Position numbers and translations under genes: made by a program. Shown piece by piece: positions 51,475 through 59,954 of a DNA stretch of 64,000 nucleotides. Source of the DNA: an uncultured Eubacteriaceae bacterium (GTDB taxonomy: Bacteria > Bacillota > Clostridia > Lachnospirales > CAG-274); contig CAMTZM010000005.1 of assembly GCA_947086655.1 (NCBI GenBank), positions 1 through 64,000 of the forward strand. The letters run 5' to 3'. Position 1 is the first letter of the stretch; every line of letters starts with the position of its first letter. A model generated the notes under the pieces. The model was not told the origin of the DNA and did no database searches. It was given only the letters and a program-made list of their open reading frames with translations.

Positions 51475-51495
51475 AATTTAGTAATGTATGCAGGT
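51470..51495. other. Right junction attR of the spoVB element
   Basis: A 21-nt arm (51470-51490, ending AGTAATGTATG) is followed by CA and the core GGT. Bases to the right are spoVB. The arm is the reverse complement of the left arm (43582-43602) at 19 of 21 positions. Confidence 0.85.
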
Positions 51496-52623
51496 TCATG
51501 TATAAGAGGCTGTTTTTTAGGAATGAGACAGTCCAATGTTCCGGCAGCAAGTCAAGTAATTGAACAGCTTGCAAGAATGAGTGTTATTTTTCTTCTTGCA
51601 AAAAATTTTATTCCCCGTGGAATTGAGGCGGCTGCAACAGCCGCTATATTGGGAACATGTGCCGGAGAAATTATATCGTTTTTATATGTTCTTTTTTCTT
51701 ACAGATTGTTTAAAACAAAAAATCGTTTAAACAAGAAACCTGTAATTTCTCCTATTAAATCTTTAATAATGATAATGACTATGGCATTACCTCTTACAGC
51801 AAACAGAGTTACAGGTTCACTTTTATCAACAGTTGAAAATATAATGATTCCAGAAAAACTTAAAGCTTATGGAATGACATCTGTTGAGGCAATAAGCTCT
51901 TATGGACAGCTTACAGGAATGGCGATGCCGCTTCTTATGTTTCCATCGTCGCTTCTTACGGCTATTTCAGTATCACTTGTTCCGGCTGTATCAGAGGCGA
52001 TAGCTAAACGCAATACGTCTTCAATTTCAGAGACACTTACAAAATCAATGCTTTTTACTCTTATAACAGGTATTGGAACAGCCGGACTTTTTGTAACTTT
52101 TTCTGATGAAATTGGGCTTATGATTTATAATGAAGCTGAAATAGGACCTCTCCTTTTTCAAATGGGTTTTATATGTCCATTTTTATATTGTCAGGTAACG
52201 CTTTCTGGAATATTAAATGGTTTGGGAGAACAAATGTTTATTTTTAGAAATAGTCTTATATCATCTGCTATAAATATATTTTTTATATTTTTTCTTATTC
52301 CCGTTTATGGAATATATGCTTTTACAGTAGGTATGTTTGTAAGTATGATGACAGTTAGTTTACTTGCAATAAGTAAAATTATAACGAAAACAGAACTTAT
52401 GATTGACATAGTTAATTCTGTAATTAAACCAATTATATGTATAAGTGCAAGCTGTCTTACTGCAAGACTTATTTATAATCATCTATCAGTAGGTATACCA
52501 AACAAAATTCAAACAATATTGTCGGTTATACTAACAGGAGTATTTTATTGTATATTATTAATAGAAACAGGCTGTATAACAAAAAAAGATATAAATATGA
52601 TAATAAAAAGAATACCAAAATAA
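51493..52623 (+). CDS. spoVB: spoVB, 3' part (gene split by a mobile element)
   Basis: This is the remaining 376 codons of spoVB, starting with the shared GGT codon. It gives GSCIRGCFLGMRQSNVPAASQVIEQ, then about ten further membrane helices typical of the SpoVB/MurJ-like MOP family. The nearest ATG in frame (51484) is encoded by the element's att arm and has no ribosome binding site, so this part is probably not translated alone. The frame and conserved sequence continue exactly from Gly137 of the 5' part. No internal stops or frameshifts have accumulated, which argues that the gene is still used after excision. Confidence 0.88.
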   Translation, partial: GSCIRGCFLGMRQSNVPAASQVIEQLARMSVIFLLAKNFIPRGIEAAATAAILGTCAGEIISFLYVLFSYRLFKTKNRLNKKPVISPIKSLIMIMTMALPLTANRVTGSLLSTVENIMIPEKLKAYGMTSVEAISSYGQLTGMAMPLLMFPSSLLTAISVSLVPAVSEAIAKRNTSSISETLTKSMLFTLITGIGTAGLFVTFSDEIGLMIYNEAEIGPLLFQMGFICPFLYCQVTLSGILNGLGEQMFIFRNSLISSAINIFFIFFLIPVYGIYAFTVGMFVSMMTVSLLAISKIITKTELMIDIVNSVIKPIICISASCLTARLIYNHLSVGIPNKIQTILSVILTGVFYCILLIETGCITKKDINMIIKRIPK

Positions 52624-52630
52624 TAAAAAT

Positions 52631-52668
52631 TTACCCTTGTTTTAGGTTTTATAAAAAAACAAGGGTAA
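52631..52668 (+). terminator. Terminator between spoVB and rnhA
   Basis: TTACCCTTGTTTT (52631-52643) pairs with AAAACAAGGGTAA (52656-52668). It lies between convergent genes. Confidence 0.75.
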
Positions 52669-52705
52669 TTATATGTTTAATAAGTTATAAAACAAAAAAT
52701 GTATT

Positions 52706-53173
52706 TTATTTATTATAACCGTCATCATCATAAAGTTTTCCGTTTTCAATAGCGGTTCTTGCTAAATAATCGCATCTTTCATTTTCTTTATTGTCAGCGT
52801 GTCCTTTAACCCATATAAAATTAACTTTATGTTTTTTAAGTAATTCAAGTAATTTAATCCATAAATCAACATTTGAGGCATTTTCGGTCTTATTTCTTTT
52901 CCAGTTGTTTTTTTGCCATTTAACTGCCCAGCCTTTTGTTACAGAGTCAACGACATATTTTGAATCGCTGTATAAATTTACTATGCAATTTTCTTTTAAA
53001 GCGTTTAATCCATCTATAACAGCAAGCATTTCCATTCTATTATTAGTTGTTAATTTATAACCTTTAGATATTTCCTTTCTTTTTCCATTATATAATAATA
53101 CAATGCCATATCCTCCGTTTCCGGGGTTTCCAGAACATGCACCGTCTGTATATATATCAACTTCTTTCAACAT
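52706..53173 (-). CDS. rnhA: Ribonuclease HI
   Basis: This 155-residue enzyme cuts the RNA of RNA-DNA hybrids. The four acidic active-site residues are visible: DIYTDGACSGNPG (Asp), NNRMEMLAVI (Glu), YSDSKYVVDS (Asp) and the late Asp in ERCDYLA, with the assisting His in VKGHADN. The basic protrusion (WQKNNWKRNKTE) is present. The start may be ATG 53173 or the adjacent TTG 53170, which has better spacing from AGGTGG. Confidence 0.95.
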   Translation of the reverse strand: MLKEVDIYTDGACSGNPGNGGYGIVLLYNGKRKEISKGYKLTTNNRMEMLAVIDGLNALKENCIVNLYSDSKYVVDSVTKGWAVKWQKNNWKRNKTENASNVDLWIKLLELLKKHKVNFIWVKGHADNKENERCDYLARTAIENGKLYDDDGYNK

Positions 53174-53217
53174 ACCACCTCAGTTTTTATTATAAAAAAA
53201 TGATAAATTAGTATTTT

Positions 53218-53949
53218 TTATTTTACTATTTCTTGTATTTCTTCATATGCTTTATGTGTTCCTATATCATAACATTCTCCATTCATTCTATAAGCGTAAA
53301 CATCTTTTCTGCTGTAAAGCCACTGAACAAAATAACCCGGAGCATCAGGCTTGTTGCCTTCATCAAGATATTTTTTAAATAATGGTATAGTTTCCTTTTT
53401 ATAAATATAGGTTGCAAATACGGCCGTATCTGATTTAGGGTTTTGAGGTTTTTCTTCAATATTTATAACCTTGTCATTTTCATCTAAAAGTGCTACGCCA
53501 AGTTGTTTTATCATTTCTCTGTCATCAAACTTTTTAACACATACGCAATCATGTCCAATATTTTTATAAAACTCATAATATTCTAAAAGGCTATATGTAA
53601 AAAAGTTATCTCCGGCTATTATAATTACTTCATCGTCAATATTTTCTTTTTCAACAGCATAATAAATATCTCCAACAGCTCCCCTTCTTGTATCTTCATC
53701 TTCTGTACCGTCATCAATAACCTTTATTTCAACAGGATTATTTTTTTTAGACTGCCATGCGTAAAATTGTTCAGCAAATTTATGATTTGAAACAACATAT
53801 ATACAATCTATTGATTTAATAGTATTTACTTGTTCAACAATGTAATCAATAATAGGTTTTCCGTTTATAGGTAACAAAGCTTTTGGTGTATTAAGTGTAA
53901 GGGGATAAAGCCTTGTAGCATATCCGGCAACTAAAATAATAGCTTTCAT
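53218..53949 (-). CDS. Sugar-1-phosphate nucleotidyltransferase family protein
   Basis: This 243-residue protein has the nucleotidyltransferase signature AIILVAGYATRLYPLTLNTPKALLPINGKPI. It has the metal-binding Asp in AGDNFF, and a probable second one in YDIGTHKAYEE at the C-terminus. It lacks the C-terminal helix repeat of GlmU-type enzymes. The Gly-to-Ala/Val changes near the start are like those of glucose-1-phosphate thymidylyl- or choline-phosphate cytidylyltransferases. The product is an NDP-sugar or CDP-alcohol for envelope polymers; which one cannot be decided. AAGGAG precedes the ATG. The 208-nt gap upstream is A+T-rich with nothing recognised. Confidence 0.82.
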   Translation of the reverse strand: MKAIILVAGYATRLYPLTLNTPKALLPINGKPIIDYIVEQVNTIKSIDCIYVVSNHKFAEQFYAWQSKKNNPVEIKVIDDGTEDEDTRRGAVGDIYYAVEKENIDDEVIIIAGDNFFTYSLLEYYEFYKNIGHDCVCVKKFDDREMIKQLGVALLDENDKVINIEEKPQNPKSDTAVFATYIYKKETIPLFKKYLDEGNKPDAPGYFVQWLYSRKDVYAYRMNGECYDIGTHKAYEEIQEIVK

Positions 53950-54157
53950 AATAAAATAATCTCCTTAATTTATTTTTTAAAAAACATTAAAATAGTAATT
54001 TTTATATAAAATACAGCAATATTATACAATAAAATTTAATTATAATCTATATAAATATAATAAAAACTTTTTTTTATTACAGTAATTAGCTTATAATTTT
54101 TTTAAAAATAAAGTTTATATAGTGTGTATATGAAAACTCTTTATAAAAATATTTATT

Positions 54158-55129
54158 TTATATATTTCCAAAAATATCTTTTTCAATTTTTTTAAACATA
54201 TTATCTGTATCAGCTATGAACTTTCTTGAGTTAAGGTATGAGAGTTTAGAGGGCATATTATTAAATACAACACACTCAGCATGGAGAAGTTGATTTGAAA
54301 GTCCGTATTTTTCTTTAAATTTATTATTAATAAGTTTATTTCCGTATTTTACATCTCCAACAATAGGAAACCCTTCTTTCATTAATCCGGCTCTTATTTG
54401 ATGAGACTTTCCGGTTATAAGTTTTATTTGCAAAAGTGTAAATTCTTTTGAAAATTTTAGAGGTTTGTATTTTGTAAAAACTTCTTTTGAACCTTCAATA
54501 AAGTTTTCATAAATAACTACTTTATTTAAGTCATTTTTTATATGGTAACCTTTCATTATTCCTTTTTTATTTACATTACCATATACAATAGTTTTATAAT
54601 ACTTATTAATCAAATTATTTTTAATAGCAAAATTCAAAGCTTGACTTGCTCCTAATGTTTTTGCAAATAATACTATACCGCTTGTATTTGTGTCAAGTCT
54701 GTTGCATATTGAGGGAGTGAATGCTGATTCATCTTTTGGGTTGTACTCATCTTTTTTATATATATAATAAATAAGCTGGTCATTTAGAGTATTGCTCTTT
54801 TTTGTATTATCAGGATGTACAATTAATCCTTTAGGTTTATTGCAAATTATTATATTTTCGTCTTCGTATACAATAGAAAAATCCATATCAGATTTTTCTA
54901 TTGTAATGTTTTTTCTTAATATATTAATAGTTTCATCAGAAATATACATATTTATACAATCGTTTTTTATTAATATTTCATTTCCTTCAGCTTTTTTTCC
55001 ATTTAATTTTATTCTCTTTTTTCTAAGCATTTTATATACAAATGATTTTCCGGCGTTATTAAAATATTTTATCAAAAATTTATCAAATCTTTGTCCGGCT
55101 TGTTCTTCCAAAATATTTATAGTTTTCAT
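54158..55129 (-). CDS. RluA-family pseudouridine synthase with S4 domain
   Basis: This 323-residue enzyme isomerises uridine in RNA, probably 23S rRNA (RluC/RluD-like). An N-terminal S4 RNA-binding domain (AGQRFDKFLIKYFNNAGKSFVYKMLRKKRIKLNG) precedes the catalytic domain with CNRLDTNTSGIVLFAK, which carries the catalytic Asp. I start at ATG 55129 after GAGGTG; the GTG inside that site is unlikely. A terminator separates it from prfB. Confidence 0.9.
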   Translation of the reverse strand: MKTINILEEQAGQRFDKFLIKYFNNAGKSFVYKMLRKKRIKLNGKKAEGNEILIKNDCINMYISDETINILRKNITIEKSDMDFSIVYEDENIIICNKPKGLIVHPDNTKKSNTLNDQLIYYIYKKDEYNPKDESAFTPSICNRLDTNTSGIVLFAKTLGASQALNFAIKNNLINKYYKTIVYGNVNKKGIMKGYHIKNDLNKVVIYENFIEGSKEVFTKYKPLKFSKEFTLLQIKLITGKSHQIRAGLMKEGFPIVGDVKYGNKLINNKFKEKYGLSNQLLHAECVVFNNMPSKLSYLNSRKFIADTDNMFKKIEKDIFGNI

Positions 55130-55148
55130 ATTAAGCACCTCAAAACAA

Positions 55149-55190
55149 CAAAAAGGGGAATAATGTTCTGTAACACTATTCCCCTTTATT
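55149..55190 (-). terminator. Terminator between prfB and the pseudouridine synthase gene
   Basis: AAAGGGGAATA (55152-55162) pairs with TATTCCCCTTT (55177-55187), extended by TGTT/AACA inside. T runs follow on both strands. Confidence 0.85.
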
Positions 55191-55277
55191 TTTTATTGAA
55201 ACACAGAATGTGTTTGAAAATTATTATTTTAGTTATAAAAATTGTATAGAATTTATACTTTAGTTTTTATATAAATA

Positions 55278-56379
55278 TTAATTATTCCATTTTAAATATG
55301 CGTTTATAAACAAGTCAATTTCTCCGTCCATTACAGATTGTACATTTCCTGTTTCAGCATTAGTTCTATGGTCTTTAACCATGTTATAAGGATGAAAAAC
55401 ATAAGAACGAATCTGACTGCCCCAGCCAATGTCTTTAACTTCTCCTCTTATATCTTTTAATTCCTGTGTTTGTTTTTGAAGTTCAAGCTCATAAAGCTTT
55501 GATTTTAAAACTTTCATAGCATGCTCTTTATTTTTATGCTGAGACCTTTCATTTTGACACTGAACGACAATATTAGTTGGTATATGAGTAATTCTTATAG
55601 CGGATTCGGTTTTATTTACATGCTGTCCTCCGGCGCCGCTTGAACGATATGTGTCAATTCTTAGGTCGTCAGGATTTATTTCAAAATCAATATTATCATC
55701 AAGTTCCGGCATTATATCACATGATGCGAAAGAAGTATGTCTTCTTCCGGAAGAATCAAAAGGAGAAATTCTCACAAGACGATGAACGCCTTTTTCAGCT
55801 TTTAAATATCCGAATGCGTTTTCGCCGTTTATTTGTATTGTTACTGATTTTATCCCAGCCTCATCTCCCGGAAGAAAATCAAGTTCTTCAACTTTATAAT
55901 CATGTTTTTCAGCCCATCTTATATACATTCTTAAAAGCATAGATACCCAGTCGCATGCTTCTGTACCTCCGGCTCCCGAATGAAGTGTCAAAATAGCGTT
56001 ATTTTTATCATAAGGTCCGGACAATAATGTTTCAATTCTAAGTTTTTCATAGCTTTCAATAAATTCAGCTGAAAGTTTTTTTGTCTCATCAATAATACTT
56101 TCGTCGTTTTCCTCATTTCCTATTTCAATTAATGTCATTAAATCATCAAAACTTGCTCTTATTGAATTAAATCCATCAATTTTAGATTTTAACTGCTTAA
56201 TTTTCTGTAAAATAGACTGAGCATTATCCATATCGTTCCAAAAGTCAGGGTCTGCTGAAATTTCCTCAAGTTCAGAAACATCATTTATCGCTTTTGCAAC
56301 GTCAAAGTGAATCCCTCAGTTCATTTAATTTTTTGTCGTATATCTGCATATCAACTGCAAGCTGTTCCAATTCAAGCAT
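55278..56379 (-). CDS. prfB: Peptide chain release factor 2, programmed +1 frameshift
   Basis: RF2 ends translation at UGA and UAA. The gene starts at ATG 56379. After 25 codons ([11 protein letters not shown] ... LRDSL) the frame meets CTT TGA (56307-56302). A +1 slip over T56304 continues with [15 protein letters not shown] and gives a 366-residue protein. The peptidyl-hydrolysis motif is [20 protein letters not shown], and the stop-codon recognition region includes HTSFASCDI. Reading only from the later ATG at 56231 would lose the conserved N-terminus. It lies 88 nt downstream of secA, the usual Firmicutes order. Confidence 0.95.
56301..56319 (-). promoter_or_regulatory. prfB recoding site (SD-like element plus CTT TGA C)
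   Basis: On the minus strand CTGAGGGATTCACTTTGAC contains an internal Shine-Dalgarno-like AGGG just before the slippery CTT and the in-frame TGA followed by C, a poor termination context. High RF2 ends translation here and low RF2 allows the slip. Confidence 0.92.
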
Positions 56380-56467
56380 AGTAATTCACATCCTTAAAAT
56401 ATAAATATAACTGTTACAGCGCTTTTTTTAAAATTTTATAAATTCTAAAAGCATTTTTTAACAAAGG

Positions 56468-59047
56468 TTAATTATTAGCTCCGCAGCACTGTTTATATTT
56501 TTTACCGCTGCCGCATGGACAAGGTTCATTACGTCCAATTTTTGATTCCTGACGTTTTACTGGTTTTTTACCGGCGCTGTCGTCTCTGTTTGTAAACATT
56601 ACTTTAACAACTTGTTCTCTTTCTGGAGGGTCTTGTACCACTCTTATATTGAATAAGCCTTTTACAGTATCTTCTTGTATATTTGCCGTAAGTTCATCAA
56701 ACATATCAAAGCTTACAAATTTATATTCTACAATAGGGTCTCTTTGAGCATAAGCTCTTAAAGAAATACCTTGGCGCATTTGATCCATATCATCAATATG
56801 ATTCATCCACTTTTGGTCAATCATTTTAAGAAGTATAACTCTCTCAAGTTCACGCATTCTTTCCGGCTGGACTTCTTCTTCTTTCTTTTGATATACTTCT
56901 TTTGCGTCATTAAAAATACGTTCTACAAGCTCTTCTTTTTTTAGGTTTTCTTTGTCGGTATCTGTAAGTTCTATTGGTTTAACATTAAGCATAGGACATA
57001 AAGTCTCATTAATTCCGGAAATATTCCATTCTTCGGGAAATTCTCCATCATGTGCATATTTATCAACAGTTCTTTGTATTACGTCTTTACACATAGCAAG
57101 AATACTTTCTTTTAAATCCTCTCCAAAAAGAACTTTTCTTCTTTCAGCGTAAATTATTTCTCTTTGTTCATTCATTACTTGGTCGTATTCTAAAAGTCTT
57201 TTTCTTACAGCAAAGTTATTTCCCTCTACTTTCTTTTGAGCATTTTCAATTGCTTTTGTAAGCATTTTATGCTCGATAGGGTCATCTTCGTCAATACCTA
57301 AAGCATCTATCACTCTTGCTACTCTTTCAGAGCCGAAAAGTCTCATAAGGTCATCTTCAAGAGATATAAAAAATCTTGATTCTCCGGGGTCTCCCTGACG
57401 TCCTGAACGTCCTCTTAGCTGATTATCAATACGTCTTGACTCATGACGCTCTGTACCTATTATTTTAAGTCCGCCTAATTCTTTTATTTCATCATCTATT
57501 TTAATATCTGTACCACGTCCTGCCATATTTGTAGCTATTGTAATAGTGCCTTTTTCGCCGGCATGTGATACAATTTCAGCCTCTTTTTCATGATATTTTG
57601 CATTAAGAACCTGATGTTTTATACCTTCTTTTTTAAGCATTGAACTTAACAACTCAGATTTCTCAATTGTTACAGTACCTACAAGAACAGGCTGTCCTAT
57701 TTCATAAGCTTTTTTAATTTCATTAACAACTGCCCGGAATTTAGCGGCTTCTGTTTTATAAACAACATCTGTTAAGTCTTTTCTTATTACAGGTTTATTA
57801 GTAGGTATTGAAACAACATCCATTCCGTAAATATGTCTAAACTCACTTTCTTCTGTCATTGCTGTACCAGTCATACCTGATTTTTTGCCATATTTGTTAA
57901 AGAAATTTTGAAATGTTATTGTAGCAAGGGTTTTGCTTTCTTTGTTTACAGCAACGCCCTCTTTTGCTTCAATGGCTTGATGAAGTCCATCAGAATAACG
58001 TCTTCCAGTCATCATACGTCCAGTAAATTCATCTACAATTACAACTTCATTATCTTTAACAACATAATCTTTATCAATATGCATTGTATTATGCGCTTTT
58101 AATGCGTTGTTAATATAATGCTGTATTTCCATATTTTCTGAATCGGCAAGATTTTCAATATTAAAATATCTTTCGGCTTTTTTTACGCCCTCTTGCGTAA
58201 GCGTAACTGATTTTGCCTTTTCGTCAACTACAAAATCGCCTTCTTCCTCAAGTTCAGACCTTGTAAGAGGATTAAGAGCTTCGTCTTCATTTAAAAGACG
58301 TCCTTTTGTAAGTGTTCTTACAAAAGAATCGGCAACTTTATAAAGCTGAGTTGATTTTCCTCCGCTGCCTGAAATTATGAGAGGAGTTCTTGCCTCATCA
58401 ATAAGAACAGAGTCAACCTCGTCGATTATAGCGTAGTTTAATTCTCTTAAAACCAAATCTTTATCATAAACAACCATATTATCACGAAGATAGTCAAATC
58501 CCAATTCATTATTTGTAGCATAGGTAATATCACATGCATATGCTTCCTGCCTTTCGGATTTTTCCATATCATGCAAAATTACTCCAACAGAAAGACCTAA
58601 AAAACGATGTATCTGTCCCATCCATTCGGCATCACGTTTAGCAAGGTAATCATTTACTGTTACAATATGAACTCCATTTCCTGTAAGTGCATTCAAATAA
58701 GCCGGAAGTGTTGAAACAAGAGTTTTACCTTCACCTGTTTTCATTTCAGCTATACGCCCTTGATGAAGGACAATACCGCCTATAAGCTGAACTTTAAAAT
58801 GTTTCATGCCTAATACTCTTTTTCCGGCTTCTCTTACAACTGCAAATGCTTCCGGCAAAATAGAGTCAAGACTTTCACCGTCAGAATATCTTTTCTTAAA
58901 TTCATCGGTTTTTCCCTTCAACTCGTCATCAGAAAGTTTTGACATTTCATCGTCAAGACTTTCTATTTTCTCAACAATAGGCATAATTCTTTTTATTTCT
59001 TTTGCACTGTAATCACCAAATAAAATTTTTTTAACTGAATCTAACAT
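56468..59047 (-). CDS. secA: Protein translocase ATPase SecA
   Basis: SecA drives export of preproteins through SecYEG. At 859 residues it is full length. Walker A is [10 protein letters not shown], the DEAD-like motif is [20 protein letters not shown], motif VI is [18 protein letters not shown], and the C-terminal zinc motif is [21 protein letters not shown] precedes the ATG. It is upstream of prfB. The 200-nt gap to hpf is A+T-rich and holds the hpf terminator. Confidence 0.97.
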   Translation of the reverse strand: MLDSVKKILFGDYSAKEIKRIMPIVEKIESLDDEMSKLSDDELKGKTDEFKKRYSDGESLDSILPEAFAVVREAGKRVLGMKHFKVQLIGGIVLHQGRIAEMKTGEGKTLVSTLPAYLNALTGNGVHIVTVNDYLAKRDAEWMGQIHRFLGLSVGVILHDMEKSERQEAYACDITYATNNELGFDYLRDNMVVYDKDLVLRELNYAIIDEVDSVLIDEARTPLIISGSGGKSTQLYKVADSFVRTLTKGRLLNEDEALNPLTRSELEEEGDFVVDEKAKSVTLTQEGVKKAERYFNIENLADSENMEIQHYINNALKAHNTMHIDKDYVVKDNEVVIVDEFTGRMMTGRRYSDGLHQAIEAKEGVAVNKESKTLATITFQNFFNKYGKKSGMTGTAMTEESEFRHIYGMDVVSIPTNKPVIRKDLTDVVYKTEAAKFRAVVNEIKKAYEIGQPVLVGTVTIEKSELLSSMLKKEGIKHQVLNAKYHEKEAEIVSHAGEKGTITIATNMAGRGTDIKIDDEIKELGGLKIIGTERHESRRIDNQLRGRSGRQGDPGESRFFISLEDDLMRLFGSERVARVIDALGIDEDDPIEHKMLTKAIENAQKKVEGNNFAVRKRLLEYDQVMNEQREIIYAERRKVLFGEDLKESILAMCKDVIQRTVDKYAHDGEFPEEWNISGINETLCPMLNVKPIELTDTDKENLKKEELVERIFNDAKEVYQKKEEEVQPERMRELERVILLKMIDQKWMNHIDDMDQMRQGISLRAYAQRDPIVEYKFVSFDMFDELTANIQEDTVKGLFNIRVVQDPPEREQVVKVMFTNRDDSAGKKPVKRQESKIGRNEPCPCGSGKKYKQCCGANN

Positions 59048-59191
59048 TGTTACACCTCTTAATTAAAAATTAATAAATAACATTAATAACATATTTATAC
59101 TTGTAAAAACTAATTATATTAAATTTTATACATACTTTATAGTTTATCAGAAATATATACCTATATGCAACCATTAATTTTTATTTTTAAT

Positions 59192-59238
59192 AAAAAAGAC
59201 CGCCGCATCGCATAAAATACAATACGACGGCCTTTTTT
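59192..59238 (-). terminator. Terminator after hpf
   Basis: A G+C-rich hairpin (GGCCGTCGTATTG with a largely complementary GCGATGCGGCGGTC on the minus strand, a few mismatches) is followed by a T run on the minus strand, about 12 nt past the hpf stop. Confidence 0.75.
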
Positions 59239-59249
59239 ATTATTTTAAA

Positions 59250-59792
59250 TTAATTTTCAGGGTCAATTAAGCCATAAGTACCGTTTTTCCTCTTGTAAAT
59301 AACATTAAAAGTATCGTTTCCGGCGTTTCTGAAGACAAAAAAGTTATGTCCAAGCATTTCCATTTCCATAACAGCTTCTTCTGCATCCATTGGCTTAATA
59401 GGAAATTTTTTGATTCTTGCAATTTTGATTCCTTCGTCTTCATCATTATAATCATCATCTTCTTTAAATGCTTTCAACTCTTCTATGAAAGAAGTATCTC
59501 TTCTTGATTTATCTCTTAAACGGTTTTTATATTTAACCATTTGTTTTTCAAGCACGTCAACAACTTCATCAATAGCTGAATACATATCGTCGGAAGTGAC
59601 CTCGGCCCGCAGTATTCTTTTTGGAAGATTTACTGTAACTTCTATTGTGTGGTCAAGCTTTACTACGCTTAAAGTAACTGTAATACTTATGTCTTCTGGA
59701 AAAAGCTTTTCAAGCCTTCCAAGCTTTGCTGTAATTTTGTCTTTTAAAGCTTCTGTAACCGTGGTGTTTTTTCCTGTAAATGAATAACGCAT
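59250..59792 (-). CDS. hpf: Ribosome hibernation promoting factor, long form
   Basis: Long HPF dimerises 70S ribosomes into inactive 100S particles in stationary phase. The N-terminal ribosome-binding domain (YSFTGKNTTVTEALKDKITAKLGRLEKLF, MYSAIDEVVDVLEKQMVKYKNR) and the C-terminal dimerisation domain (KKFPIKPMDAEEAVMEMEMLGHNFFVFRNAGNDTFNVIYKRKNGTYGLI) are both complete. I start at ATG 59792 after AAGGAG, giving 180 residues; an upstream in-frame ATG adds 16 residues absent from the family. Confidence 0.94.
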   Translation of the reverse strand: MRYSFTGKNTTVTEALKDKITAKLGRLEKLFPEDISITVTLSVVKLDHTIEVTVNLPKRILRAEVTSDDMYSAIDEVVDVLEKQMVKYKNRLRDKSRRDTSFIEELKAFKEDDDYNDEDEGIKIARIKKFPIKPMDAEEAVMEMEMLGHNFFVFRNAGNDTFNVIYKRKNGTYGLIDPEN

Positions 59793-59954
59793 AACAATCA
59801 ACTCCTTATGGATTGACTTAAAAGCATGGCCTAAAGTCAAAAGTAATTTAATTAAACATAATAGGACTTATAAATATAGCTTATCCATTATATTTATTAT
59901 AAATACATATTCTATAAAAATTATCTGTTTCCTTTTTTTATATTCAATAATATT

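Larger units (their letters stand above)
43578..51492. mobile_element. 7.9-kb serine-recombinase element inserted in spoVB (skin-like intervening element)
   Basis: Both junctions share GGT (43578-43580 and 51493-51495), 7915 bp apart. Outside it, the flanks join in frame to make full-length SpoVB. Inside it, the two element ends are 21-nt inverted arms matching at 19 positions, so the excised circle would carry a dyad attP with central GG. Cargo in order: large serine recombinase, small gene, MATE fusion, membrane module protein, Xre regulator, helicase-like protein and small serine recombinase. There are no phage structural, conjugation or replication-initiator genes, so it cannot move between cells unaided. 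Similar elements in sigK, spsM and spoVFB are excised in the mother cell during sporulation. Confidence 0.88.

Noticed and set aside
43578-51492. A complete prophage or conjugative element
   Set aside because: No capsid, tail, terminase, relaxase, coupling protein or type IV secretion genes are present in the 7.9 kb.
55278-56231. A short RF2 starting at 56231
   Set aside because: The conserved N-terminus lies upstream in two frames joined by a standard CTT TGA C frameshift site.
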